Below are positions 1 through 6,890 of a stretch of DNA of 8,960 nt, one piece after another. Location of the stretch: positions 1 through 8,960 of the forward strand of contig JACQAW010000135.1 in assembly GCA_016194725.1 (NCBI GenBank), written 5' to 3'. Within the stretch, counting starts at the first letter, position 1, and every line of letters starts with the position of its first letter. Source of the stretch: Deltaproteobacteria bacterium (GTDB lineage: Bacteria > Bdellovibrionota > UBA1018 > UBA923). A program made the translations under genes and the position numbers. The notes under the pieces were generated by a model. It saw only the letters and a program-made list of their open reading frames with translations, was not told the origin of the DNA and made no database searches.

Positions 1-246
1 GGAAATCGGCATGAGCCGGTACTGGTGGAATATTCGATGCGTGCAAGCCAGGGTGGGCAATGGGGGGACTTTTCGCCAAGCGCCAGCATCTGTGAGTTTC
101 GCTTCTGTGACATTCTGCGTTTTGAGCATGACCGGCTTGTAAGTTGCACCATCTACGGTGACTATTATCGGTCGTTGTGTGATCTGGGCCACCTGCCTAG
201 AAGCGGCTTGACGGCTGCACCCATCTTTCCTAGGATCGCAGTGTAA
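1..246 (+). CDS. SnoaL/NTF2-like family protein, 3' end only
   Basis: Frame 1 is open from the first base to a TAA at 244-246, giving the last 81 residues of a protein whose start lies outside the window. The segment FRFCDILRFEHDRLVSCTIY, followed by GDYYRSLCDLGHLP, resembles the end of SnoaL-like / ester-cyclase-type NTF2-fold proteins. There, a strand with an Asp and a phenylalanine-rich 'dG(k/r)I' turn is followed by a 'Y.D...l..qLG' ending. This is recognition by pattern from memory, not by a search. Members of this fold include polyketide cyclases, limonene epoxide hydrolase relatives and many small stress or metabolic proteins, so the substrate cannot be inferred. About 16 residues follow the last fold element as a probably disordered tail. 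An internal ATG at 37 would give a shorter product, but the homology-like sequence and the open frame upstream favour a truncated longer gene. Confidence 0.55.
   Translation, partial: GNRHEPVLVEYSMRASQGGQWGDFSPSASICEFRFCDILRFEHDRLVSCTIYGDYYRSLCDLGHLPRSGLTAAPIFPRIAV
208..236 (+). promoter_or_regulatory. Predicted sigma70-type promoter for slyD
   Basis: TTGACG (208-213, five of six matches to the -35 consensus) is followed after exactly 17 bases by TAGGAT (231-236, four of six matches to the -10). This predicts transcription starting near 243 and a leader of about 24 bases carrying the slyD ribosome site. The promoter would sit inside the last codons of the upstream gene. The boxes are seen directly, but activity is inferred. 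Confidence 0.5.
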
Positions 247-266
247 ATTTAATTAGGAGGCCTCTG

Positions 267-746
267 ATGAGTTCGCGTGTCGTTACATTCCATTACGTCC
301 TCAAAGACAAAGCCGGCAAGGTGCTGGACTCTTCGCAGGGCCACGAACCCATGACCTACCTTGAAGGCAGCGGCCAGATTATTCCGGGCCTCGAAGAGGC
401 GCTCAAAACCGCCAAGACCGGCGACAAGCAGAATGTGCATGTCAAAGCTGCCGAAGCTTATGGCGAGCATGACAAGAGCTTGATGTTCGACGTTCCACGC
501 ACCCAGTTCCCGCCCACCGAAAAAATCGAAGTGGGCATGAAGTTTCGCGCGGGTTCGCCTGATGAGCCATCACCGGTTTTTACCGTAACCTCGATCACCG
601 AGCAGAATGTCAGCGTCGATGGCAACCATCCGCTTGCGGGCCAGGACCTGTTTTTTGACGTTGAAGTGACTGATGTTCGCGATGCAACGCTCGACGAGGT
701 CAAGCATGGACACGCCCACGGCCCCGGTGGACACCACCACCACTAA
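267..746 (+). CDS. slyD: SlyD-like FKBP-type peptidyl-prolyl cis-trans isomerase
   Basis: This 159-residue protein should catalyse prolyl cis-trans isomerisation and act as a cytosolic folding chaperone; SlyD proteins also bind nickel and take part in hydrogenase maturation. Residues 1-64 show the FKBP core opening (VVTFHYVLKDKAGKVLDSS, then a glycine-rich GSGQIIPGLEEAL segment). Next comes the AYGEHD turn at which the flap or chaperone insert (about residues 70-128) interrupts the FKBP fold, as in the SlyD class. The core closes with GQDLFFDVEVTDVRDAT. The C-terminus is histidine-rich (HGHAHGPGGHHHH), a short form of the SlyD metal-binding tail. No signal peptide is seen, so it is cytoplasmic. 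A strong AGGAGG site at 255-260, six bases before the ATG, fixes the start. The gene begins 20 bases after the upstream stop, and its 3' end overlaps the transporter gene in another frame. Full length for the short-tail SlyD class; function assigned with high confidence. Confidence 0.93.
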   Translation: MSSRVVTFHYVLKDKAGKVLDSSQGHEPMTYLEGSGQIIPGLEEALKTAKTGDKQNVHVKAAEAYGEHDKSLMFDVPRTQFPPTEKIEVGMKFRAGSPDEPSPVFTVTSITEQNVSVDGNHPLAGQDLFFDVEVTDVRDATLDEVKHGHAHGPGGHHHH

Positions 747-2043
747 GAGGGTCGCCGGCGTGGTAAGGTCATTCGGATTTTACCGCAACTCGACTTTTTT
801 AACGCTGCTGATCGGCTACGCGGGTTATTACCTGTGCCGGCAGAATTTTTCAGCGGCCTATCCGGCCATGAAAGATGCCTTGCACATGGACAAGGCCACG
901 TTCGGAGCCATTACCAGCTTTGGCACGCTGATGTATGCGCTGGGCAAGTTCACGACAGGCGCGCTGGCCGACACTCGCGGTGGGCGCACGATTTTTCTCG
1001 TGGGCCTGATTGGCGTGGTCGTCGGATCCCTGGTGATTGGCACCGGCATCAGCACCGGCATTCCTTTTTTCTTCGCGGCCTGGGGTATCGTGCGCCTTTT
1101 TCAGTCGATGGGCTGGGCTGGGGTAGTCAATGTGATGGCGCGCTGGTTTCCCAAAAGCCAATACGGCACGGCCATGGGCCTGATGTCGGTGAATTATCAG
1201 TTTGGCGGCGTGGTGGCGACCATGTTTGCAGGCTATCTGCTTGAGCTCAAGTTTGGCTGGCAGGCGCTGTTTTTTCTTCCTGCCTTGGTGCTGGCGGGCA
1301 TTGGCGTGGTGGCCTATTTTACGCTGACCAACTGTCCCCAAGACGTTGGGCACGTGCTGCCCAGCGATTCCTCGACTGACGTGTCGGCAGGCAGCCGCCA
1401 TGCGGCCGACACCACGCTGTCTTATCTTTCCCGATTTCGAATCGTGCTCGGCGACAGGATGTTTTTGCTCATGTGCACGATGTCGTTCATCCTCACGCTG
1501 CTGCGCGAGTGTTTCAACGTCTGGATGCCGGCATATTTTTCGGACATGGGAGCCGCGCCCGCCATGGCGGCCTTCAAGTCGGCGGTGTTTCCGCTCATGG
1601 GTTGCATTGGCACGATTTTCACGGGCTGGTATTCCGACAAGTATCTTCAAGGGCGTCGCGGTCCCATCATGGCCACGCTGATGGGCGTGCTGGTGATCTT
1701 GTTGATGGCGCTGGGACATTTGGAATTGGTGGCTCAAGTGACGGGGCTGGAGCGCAGCACCGCGGCAGTTTGGCTAGTTGCAGCGACCGGATTTTTTCTG
1801 CTCGGGCCTTACTCGCTGGTTGGCGGCGTGGTGGCGCTTGATTTTGGCGGCAGGCGAACCGCGGGCACTGCTGCCGGTTTGCTGGACGGCATTGGATATC
1901 TGGGTGCGACACTGGCGGGCTGGGGCGTAGCCGAGGTGGTCGTCAAGCTGGGCTGGTCCCAGGCTTTCACCTTCATGGCCGGCCTTACCGTGCTTGCAAT
2001 TATCTTGTGCGGATTTCTCTGGCGCGTGCGGCCTCGCGAGTGA
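706..2043 (+). CDS. MFS transporter, organophosphate:phosphate antiporter (GlpT/UhpT/UhpC) type
   Basis: This 445-residue inner-membrane protein has about 12 hydrophobic segments, and its best family match is the OPA branch of the major facilitator superfamily. These exchange phosphate for glycerol-3-phosphate, hexose phosphate or phosphoglycerate, or act as sensors (UhpC). The first helix carries GYAGYYLCRQNFSAAYP, a family signature, with Arg45 at the substrate-binding position known from GlpT. The matching second arginine is in LLRECFNVWMPAYF (Arg267). The loop between helices 2 and 3 has ADTRGGR, and the centre of the protein has the OPA-type CPQDVG segment. Substrate cannot be chosen among these. 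The ATG at 706 has GAGG at 696-699, six bases upstream, and lies inside slyD, giving a 41 bp overlap. A GTG at 760, just after the slyD stop and preceded by AAGAGG, is an alternative that would drop the threonine-rich N-terminus. topA follows after 13 bp, suggesting one transcript. Confidence 0.88.
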   Translation: MDTPTAPVDTTTTKRVAGVVRSFGFYRNSTFLTLLIGYAGYYLCRQNFSAAYPAMKDALHMDKATFGAITSFGTLMYALGKFTTGALADTRGGRTIFLVGLIGVVVGSLVIGTGISTGIPFFFAAWGIVRLFQSMGWAGVVNVMARWFPKSQYGTAMGLMSVNYQFGGVVATMFAGYLLELKFGWQALFFLPALVLAGIGVVAYFTLTNCPQDVGHVLPSDSSTDVSAGSRHAADTTLSYLSRFRIVLGDRMFLLMCTMSFILTLLRECFNVWMPAYFSDMGAAPAMAAFKSAVFPLMGCIGTIFTGWYSDKYLQGRRGPIMATLMGVLVILLMALGHLELVAQVTGLERSTAAVWLVAATGFFLLGPYSLVGGVVALDFGGRRTAGTAAGLLDGIGYLGATLAGWGVAEVVVKLGWSQAFTFMAGLTVLAIILCGFLWRVRPRE

Positions 2044-2056
2044 TTAGCTAAAACGC

Positions 2057-4237
2057 ATGTCGCGACTTTTTATCGTGGAAAGCCCGGGCAAGCTCAAGAC
2101 TCTACGAAAAATATTGGGCGAGGGCTGGCTTATCGAGGCCAGCGTGGGCCATACGACCGAGCTTGCCTATGACGGGCCCAAGCGCCTGGGTTTTGAGTTC
2201 AAGAACGGCAAAATCGACACGCATTACGTGGCGCGCGGCGACCGGGGCAAGCAGGTTCTGGCAAAGTTGAAAAAGGCCGCCAGGGGCGCCGAAATGGTTT
2301 ATCTGGCCACTGACCCCGACCGCGAGGGCGAGGCCATTGCGTGGCATCTGGTGGACCAGCTGGGCATCAAGAAATTTTGCCGCGTGGCTTACACCCAGAT
2401 CACCGACGCGGCCGTAAAAAAGGCGTTGGCCAATCCGTTGAAGCTGAATATTTCCTTGATCGAAGCGCAGCGCGCGCGGCAGTGCCTGGACAAGCTGGTG
2501 GGTTTTGAGGTCAGTCCGCTTTTGTGGAATTCCACCGGGGGTAAAAGCGCCGGGCGCGTGCAGTCGGCCACGCTGCACCTGATCTGTGAGCGCGAACGCG
2601 AACGGCTGAACTTCAAGCCGGAAAATTACTGGGTGCTCAAATCTCTGTACGGGCAGGGGTTCGAAGCCATTTATGAGCCGCCCCAGACCGTGGGGCAGGC
2701 GGCTGGTACACTGGCCGCACCGGCCGCCAAACCTGGCGAGCCGGTTGACGAATTTGAATCCAACAAGGTGCGCACCGAAGACGAGGCCAAACGCATCGAA
2801 AAAATCGCGCGCGCGTCGCCTCATATGGTCGAGGGCACCGAGCAGAAAGTCGAATCACGCACTGCTCCTGCGCCGCTGATTACCAGCTCGCTGCAGCAAG
2901 TGGCTGGCGCAAAGTTCAAGTTTTCGCCCAAGCACACCATGCAGGTAGCCCAGGAGCTTTACGAGGGCATCAACGGCAAGGGCATCATCACCTACATGCG
3001 TACCGACGCCGTGACGCTTTCGCCTGAGTTCATCGCCGAGACTCGCGCGTGGCTGGAAAAAAATGCGCCCGAAGTTTTGCCCCCTACCGCTCCCTCGTAC
3101 CGGGCCAAGGCAGATGCGCAGGGCGCGCACGAAGCCATTCGGCCCACGAGCGTCGAGCTGACGCCCGAGCGCGCGCGCAGCCTGCTTTCGCCAGACCAGC
3201 TTAAGCTTTATACGTTGATCTGGGCTCGAGCCGTGGCCAGTCAGTGCAAACCCGCCAAGCTTTCGAAGAGCAAAATTTCGGTGCGGGCCGCCGATACGCT
3301 CTGGGTGGCCCGCGGCACGGTCGTGCTAGAGCCCGGTTATCTTGAATTCTGGCAAAATCTGGAAACCGACAAGGTTTTGCCCACGGTTGCAAAGGGGCAG
3401 CCGCTCGCGCTTGAGGACGTAAAAATCACGGCCCGCACGACGGCGCCGCCGCCGCGTTATAGCGAGCCGCGGCTGGTGCAGCTCATGGAACGCAAAGGCA
3501 TTGGTCGCCCCAGCACCTACGCTTCGACCATCTCGACTTTGAAAGACCGCGACTACGTGGTGCTCGAGCAAAACGTGCTGGCTCCCACCAAACTTGGCAT
3601 GGCTACAGATGATGCTCTGTCCAAAGCGTTGCCCGATCTGATCAACACCGAGTTCACGGCCACCATGGAACAGGCGCTGGACACGATTGCGGAGGGCAAG
3701 CTGGGCTGGGAGAAATATCTGACCGAATGGAACTCGAGTTACCTGGTGCCGGCCGTTGCCAAGGCGCGCGAGCTTTTGGTGGGCGTGGCGCGTGTGGCGG
3801 CGCCCGACCAGGCCCGTGGCAGCGCGAAGTCCGGCGGCGGTGCTGGTGGTTTTGTGGGCCCCACGGGTGAGCTGCGCGAAAGGCTGGACAAAGCTACGCT
3901 CAAAGCCCAGAAAAACGGCGCTCAGCCCATTTGCCCCAAGGCCCATGGGCCGATGGTGCTGCGACTTTCAAAGAAAGACACGTTCTACTGGAAGTGTAAT
4001 TTTCCGGAGTGCGACAGCTTTGGCTGGTATACCGACTTTTCGCGCGAAAAATGTCCGGCCTGTGAGGCACCCATGGAAAAGGTTCCGTCGCGCAAGGTTA
4101 CGGGTGGCTACTTTCTCAAGTGCGCACGCAAGTCTGCGCATTCCGAAGAGGTTTTGTTTTTTAAGAACAAGAAAACCAAGGACTGGGAACAGGCCAAAGG
4201 ACCCAAGCAGCCAAAGGGCGAGATCCCGAGTATTTGA
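2057..4237 (+). CDS. topA: DNA topoisomerase I (type IA)
   Basis: This 726-residue enzyme relaxes negative supercoils by cutting one DNA strand through a 5'-phosphotyrosine link. The TOPRIM domain is at the N-terminus, with Glu8 in FIVESPGK and the metal-binding DPDREGE at residues 86-92. RARQCLDKLVGFEVSPLLW and KSAGRVQS follow, both family signatures. The catalytic tyrosine is Tyr313 in GIITYMRTD, with GAHEAIRPT and GIGRPSTYASTISTLKDRDY further on. An alanine/proline-rich insert sits near residues 213-230. The C-terminus has two zinc-ribbon-like units with altered ligands: Cys626, His630, Cys647, Cys652, and then Cys666, Cys669, Cys689, His695. A lysine-rich tail follows. It is shorter than the E. 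coli enzyme (865 residues), mainly at the C-terminus. No clear Shine-Dalgarno sequence precedes the ATG, but the family N-terminus begins exactly here and the transporter gene ends 13 bases upstream, so translation may depend on the upstream gene. Confidence 0.96.
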   Translation: MSRLFIVESPGKLKTLRKILGEGWLIEASVGHTTELAYDGPKRLGFEFKNGKIDTHYVARGDRGKQVLAKLKKAARGAEMVYLATDPDREGEAIAWHLVDQLGIKKFCRVAYTQITDAAVKKALANPLKLNISLIEAQRARQCLDKLVGFEVSPLLWNSTGGKSAGRVQSATLHLICERERERLNFKPENYWVLKSLYGQGFEAIYEPPQTVGQAAGTLAAPAAKPGEPVDEFESNKVRTEDEAKRIEKIARASPHMVEGTEQKVESRTAPAPLITSSLQQVAGAKFKFSPKHTMQVAQELYEGINGKGIITYMRTDAVTLSPEFIAETRAWLEKNAPEVLPPTAPSYRAKADAQGAHEAIRPTSVELTPERARSLLSPDQLKLYTLIWARAVASQCKPAKLSKSKISVRAADTLWVARGTVVLEPGYLEFWQNLETDKVLPTVAKGQPLALEDVKITARTTAPPPRYSEPRLVQLMERKGIGRPSTYASTISTLKDRDYVVLEQNVLAPTKLGMATDDALSKALPDLINTEFTATMEQALDTIAEGKLGWEKYLTEWNSSYLVPAVAKARELLVGVARVAAPDQARGSAKSGGGAGGFVGPTGELRERLDKATLKAQKNGAQPICPKAHGPMVLRLSKKDTFYWKCNFPECDSFGWYTDFSREKCPACEAPMEKVPSRKVTGGYFLKCARKSAHSEEVLFFKNKKTKDWEQAKGPKQPKGEIPSI

Positions 4238-4380
4238 ATCGGATAATGTCAACCCCGTCAGTGTCAGACCAGTTGGCGTTAGTCAGACGGAGAGAATTTC
4301 TTTTTTTCCGTATTGCCGCATAGCGTCAGTCCTGCTAGTGCATCAGTGCTGCTCAGGCAGCTGTCTGGAGGGATGACTAG
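4238..4380 (+). other. Intergenic leader with GTCAG repeats and a GU-containing hairpin
   Basis: This gap lies between topA and the GTG-started gene at 4381. It holds four copies of GTCAG (4257, 4263, 4282, 4325), two of them as the longer GTCAGAC. A 9-bp RNA hairpin is possible at 4288-4310 (CGGAGAGAA pairing with TTTTTTCCG, including two G-U pairs, five-base loop). No T-tract follows the hairpin, so it is not a normal intrinsic terminator. GATAAT at 4242-4247 resembles a -10 box but has no -35 partner. I found no convincing promoter, although the strong ribosome site at 4367-4372 shows the next gene is translated independently of topA. Confidence 0.35.
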
Positions 4381-5691
4381 GTGAAAATCAAATTTCTGGT
4401 GCTCGTGACCTTATTGCTGTCGACGGTGGCAAGAGCCGAAGATCCCGATATCGTCGTGGTCGGCTGGTTTGACCATTTCACCTATGGGCTCATCAATACC
4501 GCCATTGGAATTCCGGTGGCGATTACCGGAATCATCGCCAACGCAGTAACCCGGCATCAAGTTCCCCGAGTCACGTTCGACAGCACGGGCCAGCAGATCC
4601 GAATTTCGTCCTCGAACCTCAACGGCTTTGATTACTCCACGGGCGCTATCCATCATGGAAGCTGCTGCGACGCTCACGAAGCGGGCCATGGCAAGGAGTC
4701 GGGCGTGCTGGGGCCGGCCTATCTGCCCGTGGTCGGTTTGACTTACCTGATTCAAGGCATGGATGTGGGCGTGATGGAAGACTGGGCCGACGCCTGGCAG
4801 GACTTGGGCAAGACGATGGTCAATAACCATCCGTATCGCGTGGAGTTCGACGTACGCTCGCGCGATGGCAGTACGACCAATCGCGTGGGTCTGAACTTCG
4901 TACTGCTCGAGCGCGCCAGCAAGGTGAATGTGGGCAGCCACCGCGGCGACGATAATCCAACCGAAGTCATTTATCAGTACGGCAAAATCGGAGTGTATCT
5001 GATGGTGCCCACGACTGGCGCCGAGGGCGTTCTAGTCGGCGGCTCGGCGCCCAGCGACGCCAACACGATTTTTCCGGCGCGCGTCGAAGCCACGGTGCTG
5101 GAAAAAGATTTCGCGGCCAGGTGGACCGTCGTGGGCGGAGTGTTTTCGGTGCTGACCGATTCCAAGGAAGAAACCGGCGCCGTCGCGTGGGATCTGACTG
5201 ACAAACGGGTGCAGGCCAAAATTCTTTCGCAGACCGTGGGCTTCGGAGTGCGCGTGGGCGATGAAAACAAGGTGGCACTCGATCTGATGGGACGGGCCAA
5301 TGCCGCGGTCCAAGGACTGTGGTTTACCGGCTACGGCGGCGTCGCTGCCGCGGCCCAGGGCCCTAGCCCCGGCGTCATGGTCACCGCCGGCGTTGAGGCA
5401 GAAGCCCGCCTGCACGTGCTCAATCACCTTGAAATTTTCGCCAAGAAGTCCAAAGAGTGGCAGCTGGGCGGAAAGTATTCGCGGGATATTGAAGTGGTTG
5501 GCGCGGAGACGCCCATGTACTTCAATTCCAAGACTTTCACTTTCAAGCGGGGCACGGAGAAGGGCAAGCCGGTTCCTTGGTTTGGCGGCGTGAAGTACGT
5601 GCGCGAGGTGGAAGAGTATCCGGACTTCGCCAATGGGATGGCTAAGAGTGAGATCAAGTCGTTTTTCTTTACGTTGGGCGGGCGTTGGTGA
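4381..5691 (+). CDS. Exported protein with zincin-like HEAGH motif and outer-membrane-type C-terminus
   Basis: I cannot name this 436-residue protein. It begins with a clear signal peptide (lysines at 2 and 4, hydrophobic core, ARA before Glu20). A glycine/isoleucine-rich segment at about residues 32-52 could be a further membrane or amphipathic helix. Residues 99-103 are HEAGH, followed by LGPAYLPVVGL and then EDWADAW with Glu133 and Asp137. From memory this resembles a group of uncharacterised membrane proteins with HE.GH..Qs..LGP.YL and a later E..AD, a possible zinc-metallopeptidase (zincin) core. Residues about 150-436 have many alternating polar/hydrophobic strands and end in FFFTLGGRW, an aromatic C-terminus typical of outer-membrane beta-barrels. 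The start is GTG at 4381, set by GGAGGG at 4367-4372 eight bases upstream and by the position of the signal peptide. Proteolytic activity and barrel insertion are inferences. The gene converges on the minus-strand gene that ends 54 bp downstream. Confidence 0.8.
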   Translation: MKIKFLVLVTLLLSTVARAEDPDIVVVGWFDHFTYGLINTAIGIPVAITGIIANAVTRHQVPRVTFDSTGQQIRISSSNLNGFDYSTGAIHHGSCCDAHEAGHGKESGVLGPAYLPVVGLTYLIQGMDVGVMEDWADAWQDLGKTMVNNHPYRVEFDVRSRDGSTTNRVGLNFVLLERASKVNVGSHRGDDNPTEVIYQYGKIGVYLMVPTTGAEGVLVGGSAPSDANTIFPARVEATVLEKDFAARWTVVGGVFSVLTDSKEETGAVAWDLTDKRVQAKILSQTVGFGVRVGDENKVALDLMGRANAAVQGLWFTGYGGVAAAAQGPSPGVMVTAGVEAEARLHVLNHLEIFAKKSKEWQLGGKYSRDIEVVGAETPMYFNSKTFTFKRGTEKGKPVPWFGGVKYVREVEEYPDFANGMAKSEIKSFFFTLGGRW

Positions 5692-5745
5692 ACGGCAGAT
5701 CATACAGCCTCAAAATTGCTCTCGCCTTAAGCCCGCTCTCCTATT

Positions 5746-6756
5746 TCAGTAGTAGGCAGTCAGAGAAAGCAGCGCCGAAAGACTGGGCGCACTCGTCATA
5801 AGCCGCGAAAATTCGGCACCAAAGTTGAATTTTTTATTGATCATCTCGTAAACGCCCAGCCCCAGAATAGGCGAAGTATTGTAAGTCGACGCCAGCGGAA
5901 ATACATCCCGAAACGCCAGAGTCAAGCCAATCGGCAGCTGCAGTTCGGGCTCAAGATTCACGTCAGCGCCCAGGCCCAAGACGATATTGCTCGTGTGGCT
6001 CTGATCCACCCCCACCGAAGTAAAATCAAAGCCCATCGCGCCCTCGGCCATCAAGCCCAGGGTGGGGCTCACGGCGTACGCCGCAAGCAGGGTAGGACGC
6101 ACCTCATGCGACGACGTATTGATCAGAAAGGCCGAGCCCCGTGCCTGTCCCGCCGTGGTGATCAGGGCATCGACGGCATAAAGCGGTGAAAACGAGATGC
6201 CCCGGGTCCAGGAGTAAAAAAGCGCCGGTGTCAGCGAAAGGTTGTTTGAGCGATACACGCTCAGTCGCGCGGCCGCCGAATACCCCATCGTAAAATTCGC
6301 GCCCAGCACCAGGGCCGAGTACGCGTCGCTGCCGCCAAGCTCTGAGAGCTGCGCTCCGATTTCGATGCCCAGCATGTCATAGAGCCTGAACTGGCCTGTC
6401 ACCGATGGGCTGATTCCCACGGCTTTGATCTGCGACTCAGCACCCGGCGCGTTTACCGTGGCCATGGCGGCTTCGAGGGTGGAGTTGATATAGGGGGAAT
6501 TGAACGCGAAGTCGTTGATGCCGTTTTTCAGAAAGTAGTGTCCGCCCAGAAGGCGGCCGCCGTCGTCCTGCGATGAGGCATAGGTGCCAGGCGCAGCCGC
6601 GGTAGTGGCCGGCGGCGGGGAATTGACGTGCCTTCGGACGGGCTGGCTGGGCTGGAGCGCCCGGGTAGCCGCACTGGCCGCGCCTGACGGGCTGGAAAGT
6701 CCGGCCAGCATCAATAAAACGGCCGCGGCGAACATGTGATCGGCAGCTGTACGCAT
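5746..6756 (-). CDS. Predicted outer-membrane beta-barrel protein
   Basis: This is an unrecognised 336-residue protein. The N-terminus is a signal peptide (Arg2, hydrophobic stretch 8-20, small residues GAASA before a cleavage near 27-29). A proline/alanine/threonine-rich linker follows at about residues 35-60 (containing NSPPPATTAAAPGTY). From about residue 65 to the end the sequence is a series of short amphipathic strands rich in Gly, Ser, Tyr and Phe (for example GLTLAFRDVFPLAS and SPILGLGVYEMINKKFNFGAEF). It closes with LLSLTAYY, an aromatic ending suited to barrel assembly. There are no cysteines and no enzyme motifs. It may be a pore or structural barrel of 10-12 strands, but that number is a rough estimate. 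A TAA 12 bases upstream in frame forces the start to this ATG or to the one at 6735; this ATG gives the better charged signal peptide. No Shine-Dalgarno sequence is present, and a -10-like box lies only six bases upstream. Confidence 0.78.
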   Translation of the reverse strand: MRTAADHMFAAAVLLMLAGLSSPSGAASAATRALQPSQPVRRHVNSPPPATTAAAPGTYASSQDDGGRLLGGHYFLKNGINDFAFNSPYINSTLEAAMATVNAPGAESQIKAVGISPSVTGQFRLYDMLGIEIGAQLSELGGSDAYSALVLGANFTMGYSAAARLSVYRSNNLSLTPALFYSWTRGISFSPLYAVDALITTAGQARGSAFLINTSSHEVRPTLLAAYAVSPTLGLMAEGAMGFDFTSVGVDQSHTSNIVLGLGADVNLEPELQLPIGLTLAFRDVFPLASTYNTSPILGLGVYEMINKKFNFGAEFSRLMTSAPSLSALLSLTAYY

Positions 6757-6762
6757 GCAAAA

Positions 6763-6791
6763 ATATTAAACAGTGCGCCCGCACTTGTCAC
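6763..6791 (-). promoter_or_regulatory. Predicted promoter of the minus-strand barrel gene
   Basis: On the minus strand, GTGACA (6786-6791, five of six to the -35) is followed after 17 bases by TAATAT (6763-6768, four of six to the -10). An overlapping TTTAAT at 6765-6770 matches five of six but at a 15-base spacing. Only six bases separate TAATAT from the ATG at 6756, so transcription would begin at or very near the start codon. Confidence 0.5.
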
Positions 6792-6890
6792 CAGTAACCC
6801 TACCGCAACTATGCGAATTTCAAGGGGCTCCAGAGTTGGCACTGGGGCTGCAATCTTACCTCAGTTGCCGGAGATTATTCAGGAGTAGAG

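Noticed and set aside
850..1737. A 295-codon open frame on the minus strand inside the transporter gene
   Set aside because: It is antisense to a well-supported transporter gene, is full of His/Arg/Gln from mirrored codons, and shows no domain or ribosome site.
2102..2824. A 240-codon minus-strand open frame inside topA
   Set aside because: It is a shadow of high-GC topA codons; topA motifs are intact across the same bases.
4242..4247. GATAAT as the -10 of a promoter for the HEAGH gene
   Set aside because: The sequence 17 bases upstream (CGAGAT) does not resemble a -35 box, and the leader would be about 130 bases long.
4341..4358. GCTGC/GCAGC stem just before the ribosome site of the HEAGH gene
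   Set aside because: It is only five pairs, with mismatches immediately outside, and could be chance in GC-rich DNA.
4373..4384. Three-codon reading frame ATG ACT AGG TGA overlapping the GTG start at 4381
   Set aside because: Its ATG directly abuts the GGAGGG site, too close for initiation, while the GTG is at a normal eight-base distance.
5032..5703. A 223-codon minus-strand open frame opposite the 4381 gene
   Set aside because: It is His/Arg-rich shadow sequence; the forward frame has a signal peptide, a ribosome site and a coherent C-terminus.
6836..6864. TTGGCA as a -35 box for the coiled-coil gene
   Set aside because: No acceptable -10 box lies 16-18 bases downstream; the best candidate there is CCTCAG.
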